Shown: positions 15,476-21,853 of the stretch, in pieces | How positions within the stretch are numbered: the stretch's first letter is position 1 | How the letters are laid out: every line of letters begins with the position of its first letter | Source of the DNA: an uncultured Actinomycetes bacterium | Lineage (GTDB): Bacteria; Actinomycetota; Acidimicrobiia; IMCC26256; PALSA-555 | DNA length: 21,853 bases | Direction: 5' to 3' | Assembly: GCA_937927875.1 (NCBI GenBank) | Contig: CALEYV010000115.1 | Span: 1-21,853, forward strand | Made by a program: the position numbers and the translations under genes | Notes under the pieces: generated by a model | Seen by the model: the letters and a program-made list of their open reading frames with translations, nothing else | Database searches by the model: none | Told to the model about the DNA's origin: nothing

Positions 15476-16447
15476 CTAGCCGCCGGCGCGGGGCACCGGC
15501 ACGCTGTTGAGGACCCGCTCGATCACGTCGTCGGCGGTCACGCCGCGCAGCTCGGCCTCGGGAGCCATGAGGATGCGGTGGGTCAGCACGCCGGACGCGA
15601 GGGCCTTGATGTCATCGGGGATCACGTAGTCGCGTCCCGCGCCGGCGGCGAGCGCACGCGCGCCCCGCTGCAGCGCCAAGGCGCCGCGGGGGCTGACCCC
15701 CAGCGTCAGCTCGGGATCACGCCGGGTGGCGTCGACCACGTCGACGATGTACGCGCGCAGCGCCGGCGCCACGTGCACCGCGGTGACCGCGTCCGCGGCC
15801 GCCGCGACCTCGGCCGCCGTCGTGACCGGCTCGAGGTCGTCGGCCTCGACCTGCCCGACACCGTGGGTCTCGAGGATCATCATCTCGGCGTCGCGGTCCG
15901 GGTAGCCCATCGGCAGGCGGAGCAGGAACCGGTCGAGCTGGGCCTCGGGGAGGGGATAGGTGCCCTCGAGCTCCACCGGGTTCTGGGTCGCGATGACGAG
16001 GAAGGGCCGGGGGAGCGCCCACGCGCGGGCGTCCACGGTGACGTGACGCTCCTCCATCGCCTCCAGCAGCGCCGACTGGGTCTTCGGCGACGCCCGGTTG
16101 ATCTCGTCGGCCAGGACCACGTGGGCGAACACGGCGCCGGGGCGGAACTCGAACTCGTTCTTGGCCCGGTTCCACACCGACACCCCGAGCACGTCGGACG
16201 GCAGCAGGTCGGGCGTGAACTGGATCCGGTGCGCGGTCCCCGCGATCGAGCGGGAGATCGCCTTCGCCAGCGACGTCTTGCCGACCCCGGGCACGTCCTC
16301 GATGAGGAGGTGACCCTCGGCGAACATGGCGACGAGGGCCAGCCGGATCTGCTCGCGCTTGCCTTGGATGACGCGCTCGACGTTCCGTGCCAAGACCTCG
16401 AAGAGCGTCGCGACATCGACGCGTCGAGCCGTAGCAGGTTGTGCCAC
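15476..16447 (-). CDS. moxR: MoxR-type AAA+ ATPase
   Basis: A 323-residue AAA+ ATPase of the MoxR/RavA group. Walker A is GVGKT (54-58), Walker B is VVLADEIN (Asp114, Glu115), sensor 1 is ATQNP (153-157), and LDRF (171-174) supplies the arginine-finger region. The C-terminal lid contains GVSPRG and HRILMAPE, typical of MoxR. Such ATPases act as chaperones for assembly or activation of partner complexes, often with VWA or DUF58 proteins. The GTG at 16447 is preceded by AGGAGGG at suitable spacing and a TAGCGT -10 box. It is first of the moxR-DUF58-transglutaminase operon. The open frame upstream is antisense to other genes and non-homologous. Confidence 0.93.
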   Translation of the reverse strand: MAQPATARRVDVATLFEVLARNVERVIQGKREQIRLALVAMFAEGHLLIEDVPGVGKTSLAKAISRSIAGTAHRIQFTPDLLPSDVLGVSVWNRAKNEFEFRPGAVFAHVVLADEINRASPKTQSALLEAMEERHVTVDARAWALPRPFLVIATQNPVELEGTYPLPEAQLDRFLLRLPMGYPDRDAEMMILETHGVGQVEADDLEPVTTAAEVAAAADAVTAVHVAPALRAYIVDVVDATRRDPELTLGVSPRGALALQRGARALAAGAGRDYVIPDDIKALASGVLTHRILMAPEAELRGVTADDVIERVLNSVPVPRAGG

Positions 16448-16466
16448 GGTCCCTCCTGAACGGCGC

Positions 16467-16472
16467 ACGCTA
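16467..16472 (-). promoter_or_regulatory. -10 box for the moxR operon
   Basis: Minus-strand TAGCGT (16472 to 16467) fits TANNNT and predicts a start near 16460. This leaves a 13-base leader that contains AGGAGGG (16457 to 16451) before the GTG at 16447. No -35 was recognised. Confidence 0.42.
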
Positions 16473-16498
16473 CCAGGAGGCCTCTTCAGTTCCGCCGC

Positions 16499-16504
16499 TA
16501 CCGT
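16499..16504 (+). promoter_or_regulatory. Leaderless -10 promoter for the 98-residue protein
   Basis: TACCGT matches TANNNT, and counting its last T as -7 places +1 exactly on the A of the ATG at 16511. It is back to back with the moxR -10 box, with 26 bases between the two hexamers, so the two promoters share a short control region. Confidence 0.5.
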
Positions 16505-16510
16505 CGGGCG

Positions 16511-16807
16511 ATGGCGGGCCGACACCCCGGATGGGCGCGGGCCGCGCTCGCCGTGATCGCCCGACCGTCGCTGTGGCCGGTCGCCGCGCGCCAAGCGCTC
16601 CGCCTCGCTCGCGCCGGCTGGTGGCACCGCCCGCCGTTCCTGCCCCTTCCCGACCCGGCGTACCTCGCCTTCCGCCTCGAGACCGAGTACGGCGACCCCC
16701 ACGCTCGCCCCGACGCGGGGGTCGTCGTCAGCTATCTCCGCTGGTGCCGCGCGCAGGAGCGTCTGGTCGGGCGACATCAGCGGGGCCGCCGCCAGGCGCC
16801 CCAGTAG
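16511..16807 (+). CDS. Conserved hypothetical protein, 98 residues
   Basis: A short basic protein of unknown function. It contains WPVAARQALRLARAGWWHRPPFLPLPDPAYLAFR followed by GVVVSYLRWCRAQE, a pattern I associate with small conserved proteins of actinobacteria. There are no catalytic motifs, no signal peptide and no membrane helix; the Trp- and Pro-rich centre could be a binding surface. A leaderless promoter at 16499-16504 supports the ATG at 16511. The stop codon TAG at 16805 is part of the -10 box of the following HNH gene. It lies between the moxR operon and the division cluster. Confidence 0.72.
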   Translation: MAGRHPGWARAALAVIARPSLWPVAARQALRLARAGWWHRPPFLPLPDPAYLAFRLETEYGDPHARPDAGVVVSYLRWCRAQERLVGRHQRGRRQAPQ

Positions 16808-16847
16808 ACTTCGGCCCGACCCGCCCGCCGCGCGGGCCCCGAGGAGG
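16805..16847 (+). promoter_or_regulatory. -10 box and ribosome-binding site that fix a TTG start
   Basis: TAGACT (16805-16810) fits TANNNT and predicts a start near 16817. GAGGAGG at 16841-16847 is a strong ribosome-binding site nine bases before TTG at 16857, supporting the rare TTG start of the HNH gene. Confidence 0.5.
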
Positions 16848-16856
16848 CTTCGAGGC

Positions 16857-17378
16857 TTGGGGAGAGCGCTACTGCTCAACGCCAGCTTTGAGCCCCTCTG
16901 CGTCGTCCCGGTCCGGCGGGCCGTCGTCCTCGTCCTCAAAGAGAAGGCGGAGATCGTCGCCCGCAACGGCGCCGAGCTGCACTCGGAGCGACGCGTGATC
17001 GCGGTACCAGCGGTGATCCGGCTCACCCACTTCGTCCGCGTCCCCTACCGGAGCCGGGTGCCGCTGTCCCGCCGGGCCGTGTTCGCCCGCGACGGGCACC
17101 GCTGCCAGTACTGCCACCGGGCGGCCGAGAACCTCGACCACGTCGTGCCCCGCTCCCGGGGCGGGCAGCACGCCTGGGAGAACGTCGTCGCCTCCTGCCG
17201 GTCCTGCAACGCCCGAAAAGAGGACCGCAGCCTCGACGAGTCCGGGCTCACGCTCCGGCGGCGGCCGGTGGCGCCGCACGCCAGCCTCTGGGTCGTCGCC
17301 ACCGCCGGCGCCCTCGACCCGGCCTGGGCGCCCTACCTCCCCGGCCTCGAAGCCGGGCTCGAGGCCGTCCCCGCCTGA
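16857..17378 (+). CDS. HNH nuclease-domain protein
   Basis: A 173-residue protein with an N-terminal segment LLLNASFEPLCVVPVRRAVVLVL and a central HNH zinc-type motif: CQYCHRAAENLDHVVPRSRGG, then WENVVASCRSCNARK. Two CxxC pairs would bind structural zinc, and the His of LDHVVPRS is the catalytic candidate. Such stand-alone HNH proteins with the LNASxEPLCVV start are common chromosomal genes in actinobacteria; their target is unknown, and I see no restriction or phage partner here. The TTG at 16857 is used because it follows a strong GAGGAGG at nine bases and yields the conserved N-terminus. The gene is followed by the mraZ control region. Confidence 0.85.
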   Translation: MGRALLLNASFEPLCVVPVRRAVVLVLKEKAEIVARNGAELHSERRVIAVPAVIRLTHFVRVPYRSRVPLSRRAVFARDGHRCQYCHRAAENLDHVVPRSRGGQHAWENVVASCRSCNARKEDRSLDESGLTLRRRPVAPHASLWVVATAGALDPAWAPYLPGLEAGLEAVPA

Positions 17379-17463
17379 CCCGCTCCACCTGAACGCCGGA
17401 CCGGCGCATCGCTGGCCCGCGCGCGCCCCCGGGGTGCGAAGTGGGGGAGCGTCGTGTGGTTGG

Positions 17464-17541
17464 TGGGACGAAGTGGGGCCTCTGGGGTTGACGTGGTGGA
17501 GTCTGGGGGCTTAGGGTGGAGCGCAGTGGTTGATCGTGGAG
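17464..17541 (+). promoter_or_regulatory. Array of MraZ-box-like TGG repeats over the mraZ promoter
   Basis: TGGGA, TGGGG, TGGGG, TGGTG, TGGGG, TGGAG, TGGTT and TGGAG start at 17464, 17474, 17483, 17494, 17504, 17517, 17527 and 17537. The steps are 10, 9, 11, 10, 13, 10 and 10, close to one helical turn. MraZ of E. coli is known to bind TGGGN repeats separated by 5 bases upstream of its own gene, so this is probably its autoregulatory site. Later boxes are weaker matches. Confidence 0.7.
17488..17517 (+). promoter_or_regulatory. mraZ/division-cluster promoter
   Basis: TTGACG (17488-17493) and TAGGGT (17512-17517) are separated by 18 bases and predict a start near 17524. Both elements lie inside the MraZ-box array, so MraZ binding should compete with RNA polymerase. 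The rest of the 206-base gap before mraZ shows only weak hairpins near 17394-17406. Confidence 0.6.
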
Positions 17542-17584
17542 CATCCGGGGTGGCCTCGGGATGCTCCGGCGGCGAGGGGAAAAG

Positions 17585-18016
17585 GTGGCAACCCGCTTCT
17601 TCGGGTGGTTCCAGCACACGCTGGATGACAAGGGCCGCCTCATCCTTCCGGCGGAGTTCCGGGACAGCCTCGAGGCGGGCGCCTACATCGGGCGGTTCCC
17701 CGATCACTGCCTGGCCATCTACCCGCCGGGGGAGTTCGACACCGTGACCGAGGACATCACCCAGGCCGCCAAGGAAGGCGGCGGCGACGCGCTCGCCGCG
17801 TCCCGGTTCTTCAACTCGGGAGCCCGGCCGATCGCGCCGGACAAGCAGGGGCGGATCCCGATCGCCCAGCACCTCCGCGAGTGGGCCCAGCTCGACCGCG
17901 ACGTGGTGGTGACCGGCCAGCAGAAGCGCATCGAGCTGTGGTCGCCCGAGAACTGGCGGGACGTCGAGGAGCGCGGCCAGGCCGAGCTCGCTCGCCGCCA
18001 GGGCTGGGGCATCTAG
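17585..18016 (+). CDS. mraZ: MraZ transcriptional regulator
   Basis: A 143-residue protein with two SpoVT/AbrB-like halves: FQHTLDDKGRLILPAEFRD (about residues 9-27) and ARPIAPDKQGRIPIAQHLREW (about 80-100). These match the DKGR repeats of MraZ, the DNA-binding regulator at the head of the division and cell-wall cluster. The GTG at 17585 is chosen because MATRFFGWFQHTL corresponds to the usual MraZ start; GAGGGGA lies four bases upstream. An in-frame ATG at 17561 would add eight residues (MLRRRGEK) not typical of the family. The TGG repeat array upstream is its likely target. The 182 bases before rsmH hold a large inverted repeat. Confidence 0.94.
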   Translation: MATRFFGWFQHTLDDKGRLILPAEFRDSLEAGAYIGRFPDHCLAIYPPGEFDTVTEDITQAAKEGGGDALAASRFFNSGARPIAPDKQGRIPIAQHLREWAQLDRDVVVTGQQKRIELWSPENWRDVEERGQAELARRQGWGI

Positions 18017-18067
18017 GCAGGAAGACAGAAGGGAGCAGGAAGGACCTACGTGGCCCGACGGGCCCGT

Positions 18068-18170
18068 CAGCAGCCCCCCGGTCGGCGCGGTGAAGCCCCT
18101 ACTCCGCCCGCTCCACCGGACCGCTTCGGGGAGAAATCCGAACGGACGTCGTCCGTCCGGGGGGCTGCTG
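18068..18170. repeat. 14-bp perfect inverted repeat in the mraZ-rsmH spacer
   Basis: CAGCAGCCCCCCGG (18068-18081) and CCGGGGGGCTGCTG (18157-18170) are exact inverted copies enclosing 75 bases. The interior has a smaller hairpin, CGGAC-GTC-GTCCG at 18143-18155. In RNA it would form a long closed structure ending 28 bases before the rsmH ATG. Its position matches the mraW RNA motif reported upstream of rsmH (mraW) genes in actinobacteria, but I cannot confirm that the sequence fits that model. Confidence 0.55.
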
Positions 18171-18198
18171 GCGGGCTCGGGGTCGGCGAGGAGACGCG

Positions 18199-19146
18199 AT
18201 GGGTGGCTACCAGCACCGACCGGTGATGGTCCGGGAGGTGATCGAGCTCCTCGCCCCGGTGCCGACGGGGACCGTCGTCGACGCGACGGTCGGAGGCGGC
18301 GGGCACGCCCGCCCCCTCCTCGAAGCCCGGCCGGACCTCCACCTCCTCGGGATCGACCGTGACCCGGCGGCGGTGGCAGCAGCCCGGTCCGAGCTCGAGC
18401 CCTTCGGCGATCGGGCCCGGATCGTGCACGGCGGCTTCGAGGATGTCGCCGACATCGTCAAGCGAGCAAGCGAGGGGAACGTCATGGGCATCCTGTTCGA
18501 TCTCGGGGTCAGCAGCCCCCAGCTCGACCTCAAAGAGCGCGGGTTCACGTACTGGGGCGAGGCGCCGCTCGACATGCGGATGGACAGCGCCCAGGAGCTG
18601 ACCGCGGAGCGGGTCGTCAACACCTACGACGAGGCGCGGCTGGCCGAGCTCATCGCGGCGAACGGCGAGGAGCGCTTCGCGCGCTCGATCGCGGCCCGCA
18701 TCGTCGCCAACCGCCCGCTGCACACGACCGGCGACCTGGTGCGCTGCGTCCGGGAGGGGATCCCGGCGCGCGCCCGCCGCCGCGGCGGCCACCCGGCCCG
18801 GCGCACCTTCCAGGCCGTGCGGATGGAGGTCAACCGCGAACTGCCGAACCTCGCGGCGGGGCTCGACGAGTCGGTGCAGCTCATCGCGCCCGGCGGTCGC
18901 GTCGTCGTGCTCGCCTACCACTCGCTTGAGGACCGGCTCGTGAAGGAGCGGTTCACGACCTGGGCCGGCCGCGACGTCGTCGCGCCGCCCGGGCTCCCGG
19001 TCGAGCCGCCCCGGCCGCACGCGCTGGTGCGACTCCTCACCCGCCGGCCCCGACGCCCGAGCGCCGAGGAGGTCGCCGCCAACCCGCGGGCCGAGAGCGC
19101 GCGCCTCCGAGCCGTCGAGAAGCTCGCCTCCCCGGCTGGGTCGTGA
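18199..19146 (+). CDS. rsmH: 16S rRNA (cytosine1402-N4)-methyltransferase
   Basis: A 315-residue RsmH (MraW), which methylates N4 of C1402 in the decoding centre of 16S rRNA using SAM. It begins HRPVMVREVIELLAP, has the SAM-binding motif DATVGGGGHA (28-37), the acidic strand GIDRDP (51-56), LFDLGVSSPQLD (99-110) and PLDMRMD (123-129). HSLEDRLVKERF near the C-terminus is also diagnostic. Length is normal. The ATG at 18199 follows a GAGGAG site. The stop overlaps the next gene's GTG by four bases, so it is co-translated with ftsL. Confidence 0.97.
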   Translation: MGGYQHRPVMVREVIELLAPVPTGTVVDATVGGGGHARPLLEARPDLHLLGIDRDPAAVAAARSELEPFGDRARIVHGGFEDVADIVKRASEGNVMGILFDLGVSSPQLDLKERGFTYWGEAPLDMRMDSAQELTAERVVNTYDEARLAELIAANGEERFARSIAARIVANRPLHTTGDLVRCVREGIPARARRRGGHPARRTFQAVRMEVNRELPNLAAGLDESVQLIAPGGRVVVLAYHSLEDRLVKERFTTWAGRDVVAPPGLPVEPPRPHALVRLLTRRPRRPSAEEVAANPRAESARLRAVEKLASPAGS

Positions 19147-19568
19147 GCGCGCCCGCCGCGGTCATCGGGTCGGCCCGGGCCCGGACCGCACCCCGCTCGA
19201 CCCCGCGCGCGCCCACCCGGCACCTCCGGCTCGTCACGCCGGTCGCGCGCACGCGACGGCTCCTCCGTCCCGCGGTGCTCGCCGCGGTCGGCACCGTCGC
19301 CATCGTCTTCGCGCTCGTCGTCGTGCACGTCATGCTCGCCCAGTCCCAGCTGTCGCTCGACCGTCTCAACAACCGGGTCAGCACCGCCCAGCGCCGCTAC
19401 GACCAGGCGCTCCTCGACCACGCCCAGCTCGCCGCTCCCTCCCGGGTCATCACCCGGGCCGCCGAGCTCGGGCTCGTCCCGCCCGGTCAGCCGCCGGTGG
19501 CGGTCCCGGTGACCGGCGCCGCGATCCCGACCGCGGCTCGCACCGCGACCCCGATCCCGCGGCCATGA
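19143..19568 (+). CDS. ftsL: FtsL-like cell division protein
   Basis: A 141-residue single-pass membrane protein in the ftsL position. A basic cytoplasmic N-terminus of about 40 residues precedes one transmembrane helix (about 44-65). A short coiled-coil-like stretch (QSQLSLDRLNNRVSTAQRRYDQALLDHAQL) and the family-like ending PSRVITRAAELGLVPP follow. The tail is Pro/Ala-rich. FtsL pairs with FtsB/DivIC and FtsQ to recruit and activate the septal synthase. Sequence identity in this family is low, so the call leans on topology and location between rsmH and ftsI. The GTG overlaps the rsmH stop and the stop overlaps the ftsI ATG. Confidence 0.85.
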   Translation: MSAPAAVIGSARARTAPRSTPRAPTRHLRLVTPVARTRRLLRPAVLAAVGTVAIVFALVVVHVMLAQSQLSLDRLNNRVSTAQRRYDQALLDHAQLAAPSRVITRAAELGLVPPGQPPVAVPVTGAAIPTAARTATPIPRP

Positions 19569-21436
19569 GCCCACCCCCGACCTCACCGGCGCGGGCCCGC
19601 CCGGGCCGCCGCCGCAGCCCTCGCATCGGGCGACCGCCGGCCGGACCGGCGGTCGCTGCGCGCGCGCACCGACGCGCCCGGCCCGTCCCCGCCCCGCACC
19701 CGCGGCCCCGCGCCGGCCATCCGGCGCCGGTGCTCCTCGCGTCACCGACCCGGCGGCTGACCGCGCTGCTCGTCGCGATCGCGGTCGTGTTCGCGGTGAT
19801 CGCGGTGCGCCTCATCGACGTCCAGGCCCGCAACCGGGGCCACTACGCCCAGCTCGGGCTGAGCCAGCGGGTCCGTAGCGTCGTCGTGCCCGCGCAGCGG
19901 GGGAGCATCCTGGACCGCAACGGCAACCAGCTGGCGGTGTCTGTCCCCGCCACGACGATCTGGGCCGACCCGCGCGTCATCGCCGACCCGCCCGCGTACG
20001 CGGCGAAGCTGGCGCCGATCGTCGGGGTCGATGAGGCGACGCTGCGAGCCCGCCTGAGCGACCACCGCCAGGGCTTCGTGTACATCGCCCGCAAGGTCGA
20101 CGCGCCGGTCGCCAACGCAGTCCGCAACCTGCACCTCAACGGCATCGGGTTCGACGCCGAGCCGAAGCGGTACTACCCGGCCGATCCGCTGGCGGCGCCG
20201 CTGCTCGGCTTCGTCGGCACCGACAACACCGGGCTGTCCGGGGTCGAGGCCGGCGCGCAGTCGATCCTGGCCGGGCGCAACGGCCGCCTGCTCGTCGAGC
20301 AGGACCCGCAGGGGCGCACGCTGCCGAACGGCACCCACCGGGAGCAGGCGACCGTGCAGGGCTCCGACCTCATGCTCACCATCGACCAGTCGATGCAGTT
20401 CGCGGTCGAGTGGGCGCTCGCCGACGAGGTCACCAAGCAGCACGCGGTCGGCGGGATGGCGATCATCGCCGACACCCACACCGGCAACGTCCTCGCCATG
20501 GCGAGCGTCGACGGCCCGACCGGCGCCAAGCCCGCGACGCCGTCGCCGGTCACCGGCCGCAACCGTCCGCTCACCGACGTCTTCGAGCCGGGGTCGACGG
20601 CGAAGGTCGTCACGATCGCGGCCGCGCTCGAGGCCGGGCTTGTCAGCCCCTCGACAGTGCTGTCGGTGCCGGGCTCGATCACCGTGGACGGGACCAAGTA
20701 CGAGGACGTCGACTCACACCCCACCGCCATGACCGTCGCCGACATCGTGCGCCAGTCGTCGAACGTGGGCACGATCCTCATCGCCCGCATGCTCGGTCGC
20801 GACCGCTTCGACGCCGCGCTGCGCGCGTTCGGGTTCGGCGTCCCGACCGGCACCGGCTTCCCCGGTGAGGCGGCCGGCATCATCCTGCCGCGCTCCCAGT
20901 ACAACGCGACGAGCCTGGCCTCGATGCCGATCGGCAGCGGCATCGCGGTCACCGCCATGCAGCTCCTCGACGTGTACATGACGATCGCCAACGGCGGCCA
21001 GGCCCGCGACCCGCGGCTCATCGCGGCGACGGTCGACACGAGCGGGCACCGACACGACCTGCCTGCCGCGGCGACCCGCTCCGTCGTCTCCGCGAACACG
21101 GCCAGCCTGGTGCGCCAACTGCTGGTCGGCGTCGTCGCGGGCGGCACCGGGACCAAGGCGCAGATCCCCGGCTACGTCGTGGCCGGCAAGACCGGGACCG
21201 CCCGTAAGCCCCCGTACACGCACCCGCCCTACAACTACGTGGCGTCGTTCGCCGGGTTCGCCCCCGCCGACGCTCCTCGACTCGCGGCGGTGGTCGTGCT
21301 CGACGAGCCCCAGGGCTCGCCGTTCGGCGGCGACGTCGCGGCGCCGGTGTTCTCCCGGATCATGCAGTACGCGCTCGCGGTGGAGCGGGTGCCGGCGAGC
21401 GGCAGCTCGACGGTCGGGACCGGCCCGATACCCTGA
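19565..21436 (+). CDS. ftsI: Septal peptidoglycan transpeptidase FtsI (class B PBP)
   Basis: A 623-residue class B penicillin-binding protein that crosslinks septal peptidoglycan outside the membrane. A long Arg/Pro-rich cytoplasmic N-terminus (about 62 residues) precedes one transmembrane helix (65-84). The dimerisation domain starts with RGSILDRNGNQLAVS (112-126). The transpeptidase domain has STAK (Ser344, Lys347), SSN (398-400) and KTGT (542-545), all three active-site motifs intact. There are no PASTA repeats at the C-terminus, which ends soon after the domain. The ATG overlaps the ftsL stop as ATGA. Position next to ftsL and murE identifies it as FtsI and not the elongation PBP. Confidence 0.95.
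   Translation: MSPPPTSPARARPGRRRSPRIGRPPAGPAVAARAHRRARPVPAPHPRPRAGHPAPVLLASPTRRLTALLVAIAVVFAVIAVRLIDVQARNRGHYAQLGLSQRVRSVVVPAQRGSILDRNGNQLAVSVPATTIWADPRVIADPPAYAAKLAPIVGVDEATLRARLSDHRQGFVYIARKVDAPVANAVRNLHLNGIGFDAEPKRYYPADPLAAPLLGFVGTDNTGLSGVEAGAQSILAGRNGRLLVEQDPQGRTLPNGTHREQATVQGSDLMLTIDQSMQFAVEWALADEVTKQHAVGGMAIIADTHTGNVLAMASVDGPTGAKPATPSPVTGRNRPLTDVFEPGSTAKVVTIAAALEAGLVSPSTVLSVPGSITVDGTKYEDVDSHPTAMTVADIVRQSSNVGTILIARMLGRDRFDAALRAFGFGVPTGTGFPGEAAGIILPRSQYNATSLASMPIGSGIAVTAMQLLDVYMTIANGGQARDPRLIAATVDTSGHRHDLPAAATRSVVSANTASLVRQLLVGVVAGGTGTKAQIPGYVVAGKTGTARKPPYTHPPYNYVASFAGFAPADAPRLAAVVVLDEPQGSPFGGDVAAPVFSRIMQYALAVERVPASGSSTVGTGPIP
21429..21434 (+). promoter_or_regulatory. Possible internal -10 box before murE
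   Basis: TACCCT fits TANNNT, overlaps the end of ftsI and predicts a start near 21441. This would leave a 29-base leader containing AAAGGA (21456-21461) ahead of the murE GTG at 21470. Short degenerate boxes arise by chance, so the support is weak. Confidence 0.25.
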
Positions 21437-21469
21437 CGCCATCCCGTGACGGACCAAAGGACCGCGCGC

Positions 21470-21853
21470 GTGCAACTGCAGGAGCTCCTCGCCGACGTCG
21501 ACGTGATCGACGTGTGCGGCGACCCGTCGGTCGACGTGCGCGCGCTCGCGCACGACAGCCGTCGCGTCGAGCCCGGCGCCTGCTTCGCCTGCATCGTCGG
21601 CGCGAACGACGACGGTCACGACCACGCGCCCGAGGCGCTGCGCAGCGGTGCGGTGGCGCTGCTCGTCGAGCGGCATCTGGAGCGCGCGGTGCCGGAGGCG
21701 CGGGTGGCCAGCGTGCGGCGGGCGCTCGGCCCGGCGGCGGCCCAGCTCCACGGGCACCCGTCCCGGGCCTTGCGCTGCCTCGGCGTGACCGGGACGAACG
21801 GCAAGACGACGACGACCCATCTGCTGGCCGGCATCGCCGGCGCGGCGGGGGAG
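21470..21853 (+). CDS. murE: UDP-N-acetylmuramyl-tripeptide synthetase MurE, 5' part
   Basis: The first 128 codons of a Mur ligase, cut by the right edge. It translates as VQLQELLADVDVIDV, then VRALAHDSRRVEPGACFACIVGANDDGHDHAPEAL and, near the edge, LGVTGTNGKTTTTHLLAGIAG with the ATP-binding P-loop GTNGKTTT. The HDSRRVEPG segment and a P-loop only about 110 residues from the start are typical of MurE, which adds the third amino acid (meso-diaminopimelate or lysine) to UDP-MurNAc-L-Ala-D-Glu. The amino-acid choice cannot be read because the selecting motif is off the window. GTG at 21470 has AAAGGA eight bases upstream; an in-frame GTG at 21446 is an alternative with no ribosome-binding site. 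Confidence 0.92.
   Translation, partial: MQLQELLADVDVIDVCGDPSVDVRALAHDSRRVEPGACFACIVGANDDGHDHAPEALRSGAVALLVERHLERAVPEARVASVRRALGPAAAQLHGHPSRALRCLGVTGTNGKTTTTHLLAGIAGAAGE

Noticed and set aside
12050..17378. Defence or conflict island (MoxR, DUF58, HNH)
   Set aside because: MoxR-DUF58-TgpA is a common housekeeping association, the HNH protein has no methylase or phage partner, and codon use matches the neighbours.
17561..17584. Upstream ATG start for mraZ
   Set aside because: It adds MLRRRGEK, absent from the usual MraZ start; GTG at 17585 has GAGGGGA upstream and gives the family N-terminus.

Overview
The window is a stretch of ordinary but well-organised chromosome from a very high-G+C actinobacterium. 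Supporting this are near-exclusive G/C third codon positions, many GTG starts and four-base gene overlaps, TANNNT -10 boxes placed on or just before start codons, a DUF3040 membrane protein, and a mraZ-rsmH-ftsL-ftsI-murE cell-division cluster of actinobacterial type. The class is not certain; Acidimicrobiia or a related uncultured lineage fits best by gene content (inference). The first 40 bases are not genomic: they are an Illumina Nextera Read-1 adapter with the tail of an i5 barcode, so the window begins at an untrimmed contig end.

Layout. 41-1406 (+): the 3' part of an AlaC-type aminotransferase, then a PlsC-type acyltransferase preceded by a perfect 20-bp palindrome. 1419-3466 (-): a PH-domain-like protein with a Pro/Ala tail, translationally coupled to glycerol kinase. 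3542-8060 (+): a phosphofructokinase whose active-site residues (Asp104, Lys124) predict pyrophosphate use, then a four-gene run with 4-nt overlaps: acyl-CoA thioesterase II, threonine aldolase, short-chain dehydrogenase, PIG-L deacetylase. 8062-8373 (-): a small two-helix membrane protein. 8417-11174 (+): a second overlapping run, Nudix hydrolase - DNA polymerase IV - Gfo/Idh/MocA oxidoreductase. 11262-12104 (+): DUF3040 protein and a MerR-type regulator. 12050-16447 (-): a MoxR ATPase - DUF58 - TgpA-like transglutaminase operon, transcribed away from the division cluster. 16511-17378 (+): a conserved 98-residue hypothetical and an HNH protein. 17379-21853 (+): the dcw cluster, with a phased array of MraZ-box-like repeats over its promoter, a long inverted repeat between mraZ and rsmH, and an incomplete murE at the right edge.

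How it works together. Glycerol kinase and PlsC both touch glycerol phosphate and phospholipid metabolism; PFK is a glycolytic/gluconeogenic step. Nudix plus Pol IV suggests nucleotide-pool sanitation coupled to translesion synthesis (inference). The right-hand part is the septal peptidoglycan programme: MraZ controls the cluster, RsmH methylates 16S rRNA, FtsL and FtsI build the septum, MurE adds the third stem-peptide residue.

I see no mobile element, CRISPR array, tRNA, rRNA or recognisable defence island. The most interesting non-gene signals are the MraZ-box array, the structured mraZ-rsmH spacer, the GTGAC-repeat palindrome before plsC, and several leaderless promoter arrangements. I did not find a convincing undescribed multi-gene system.
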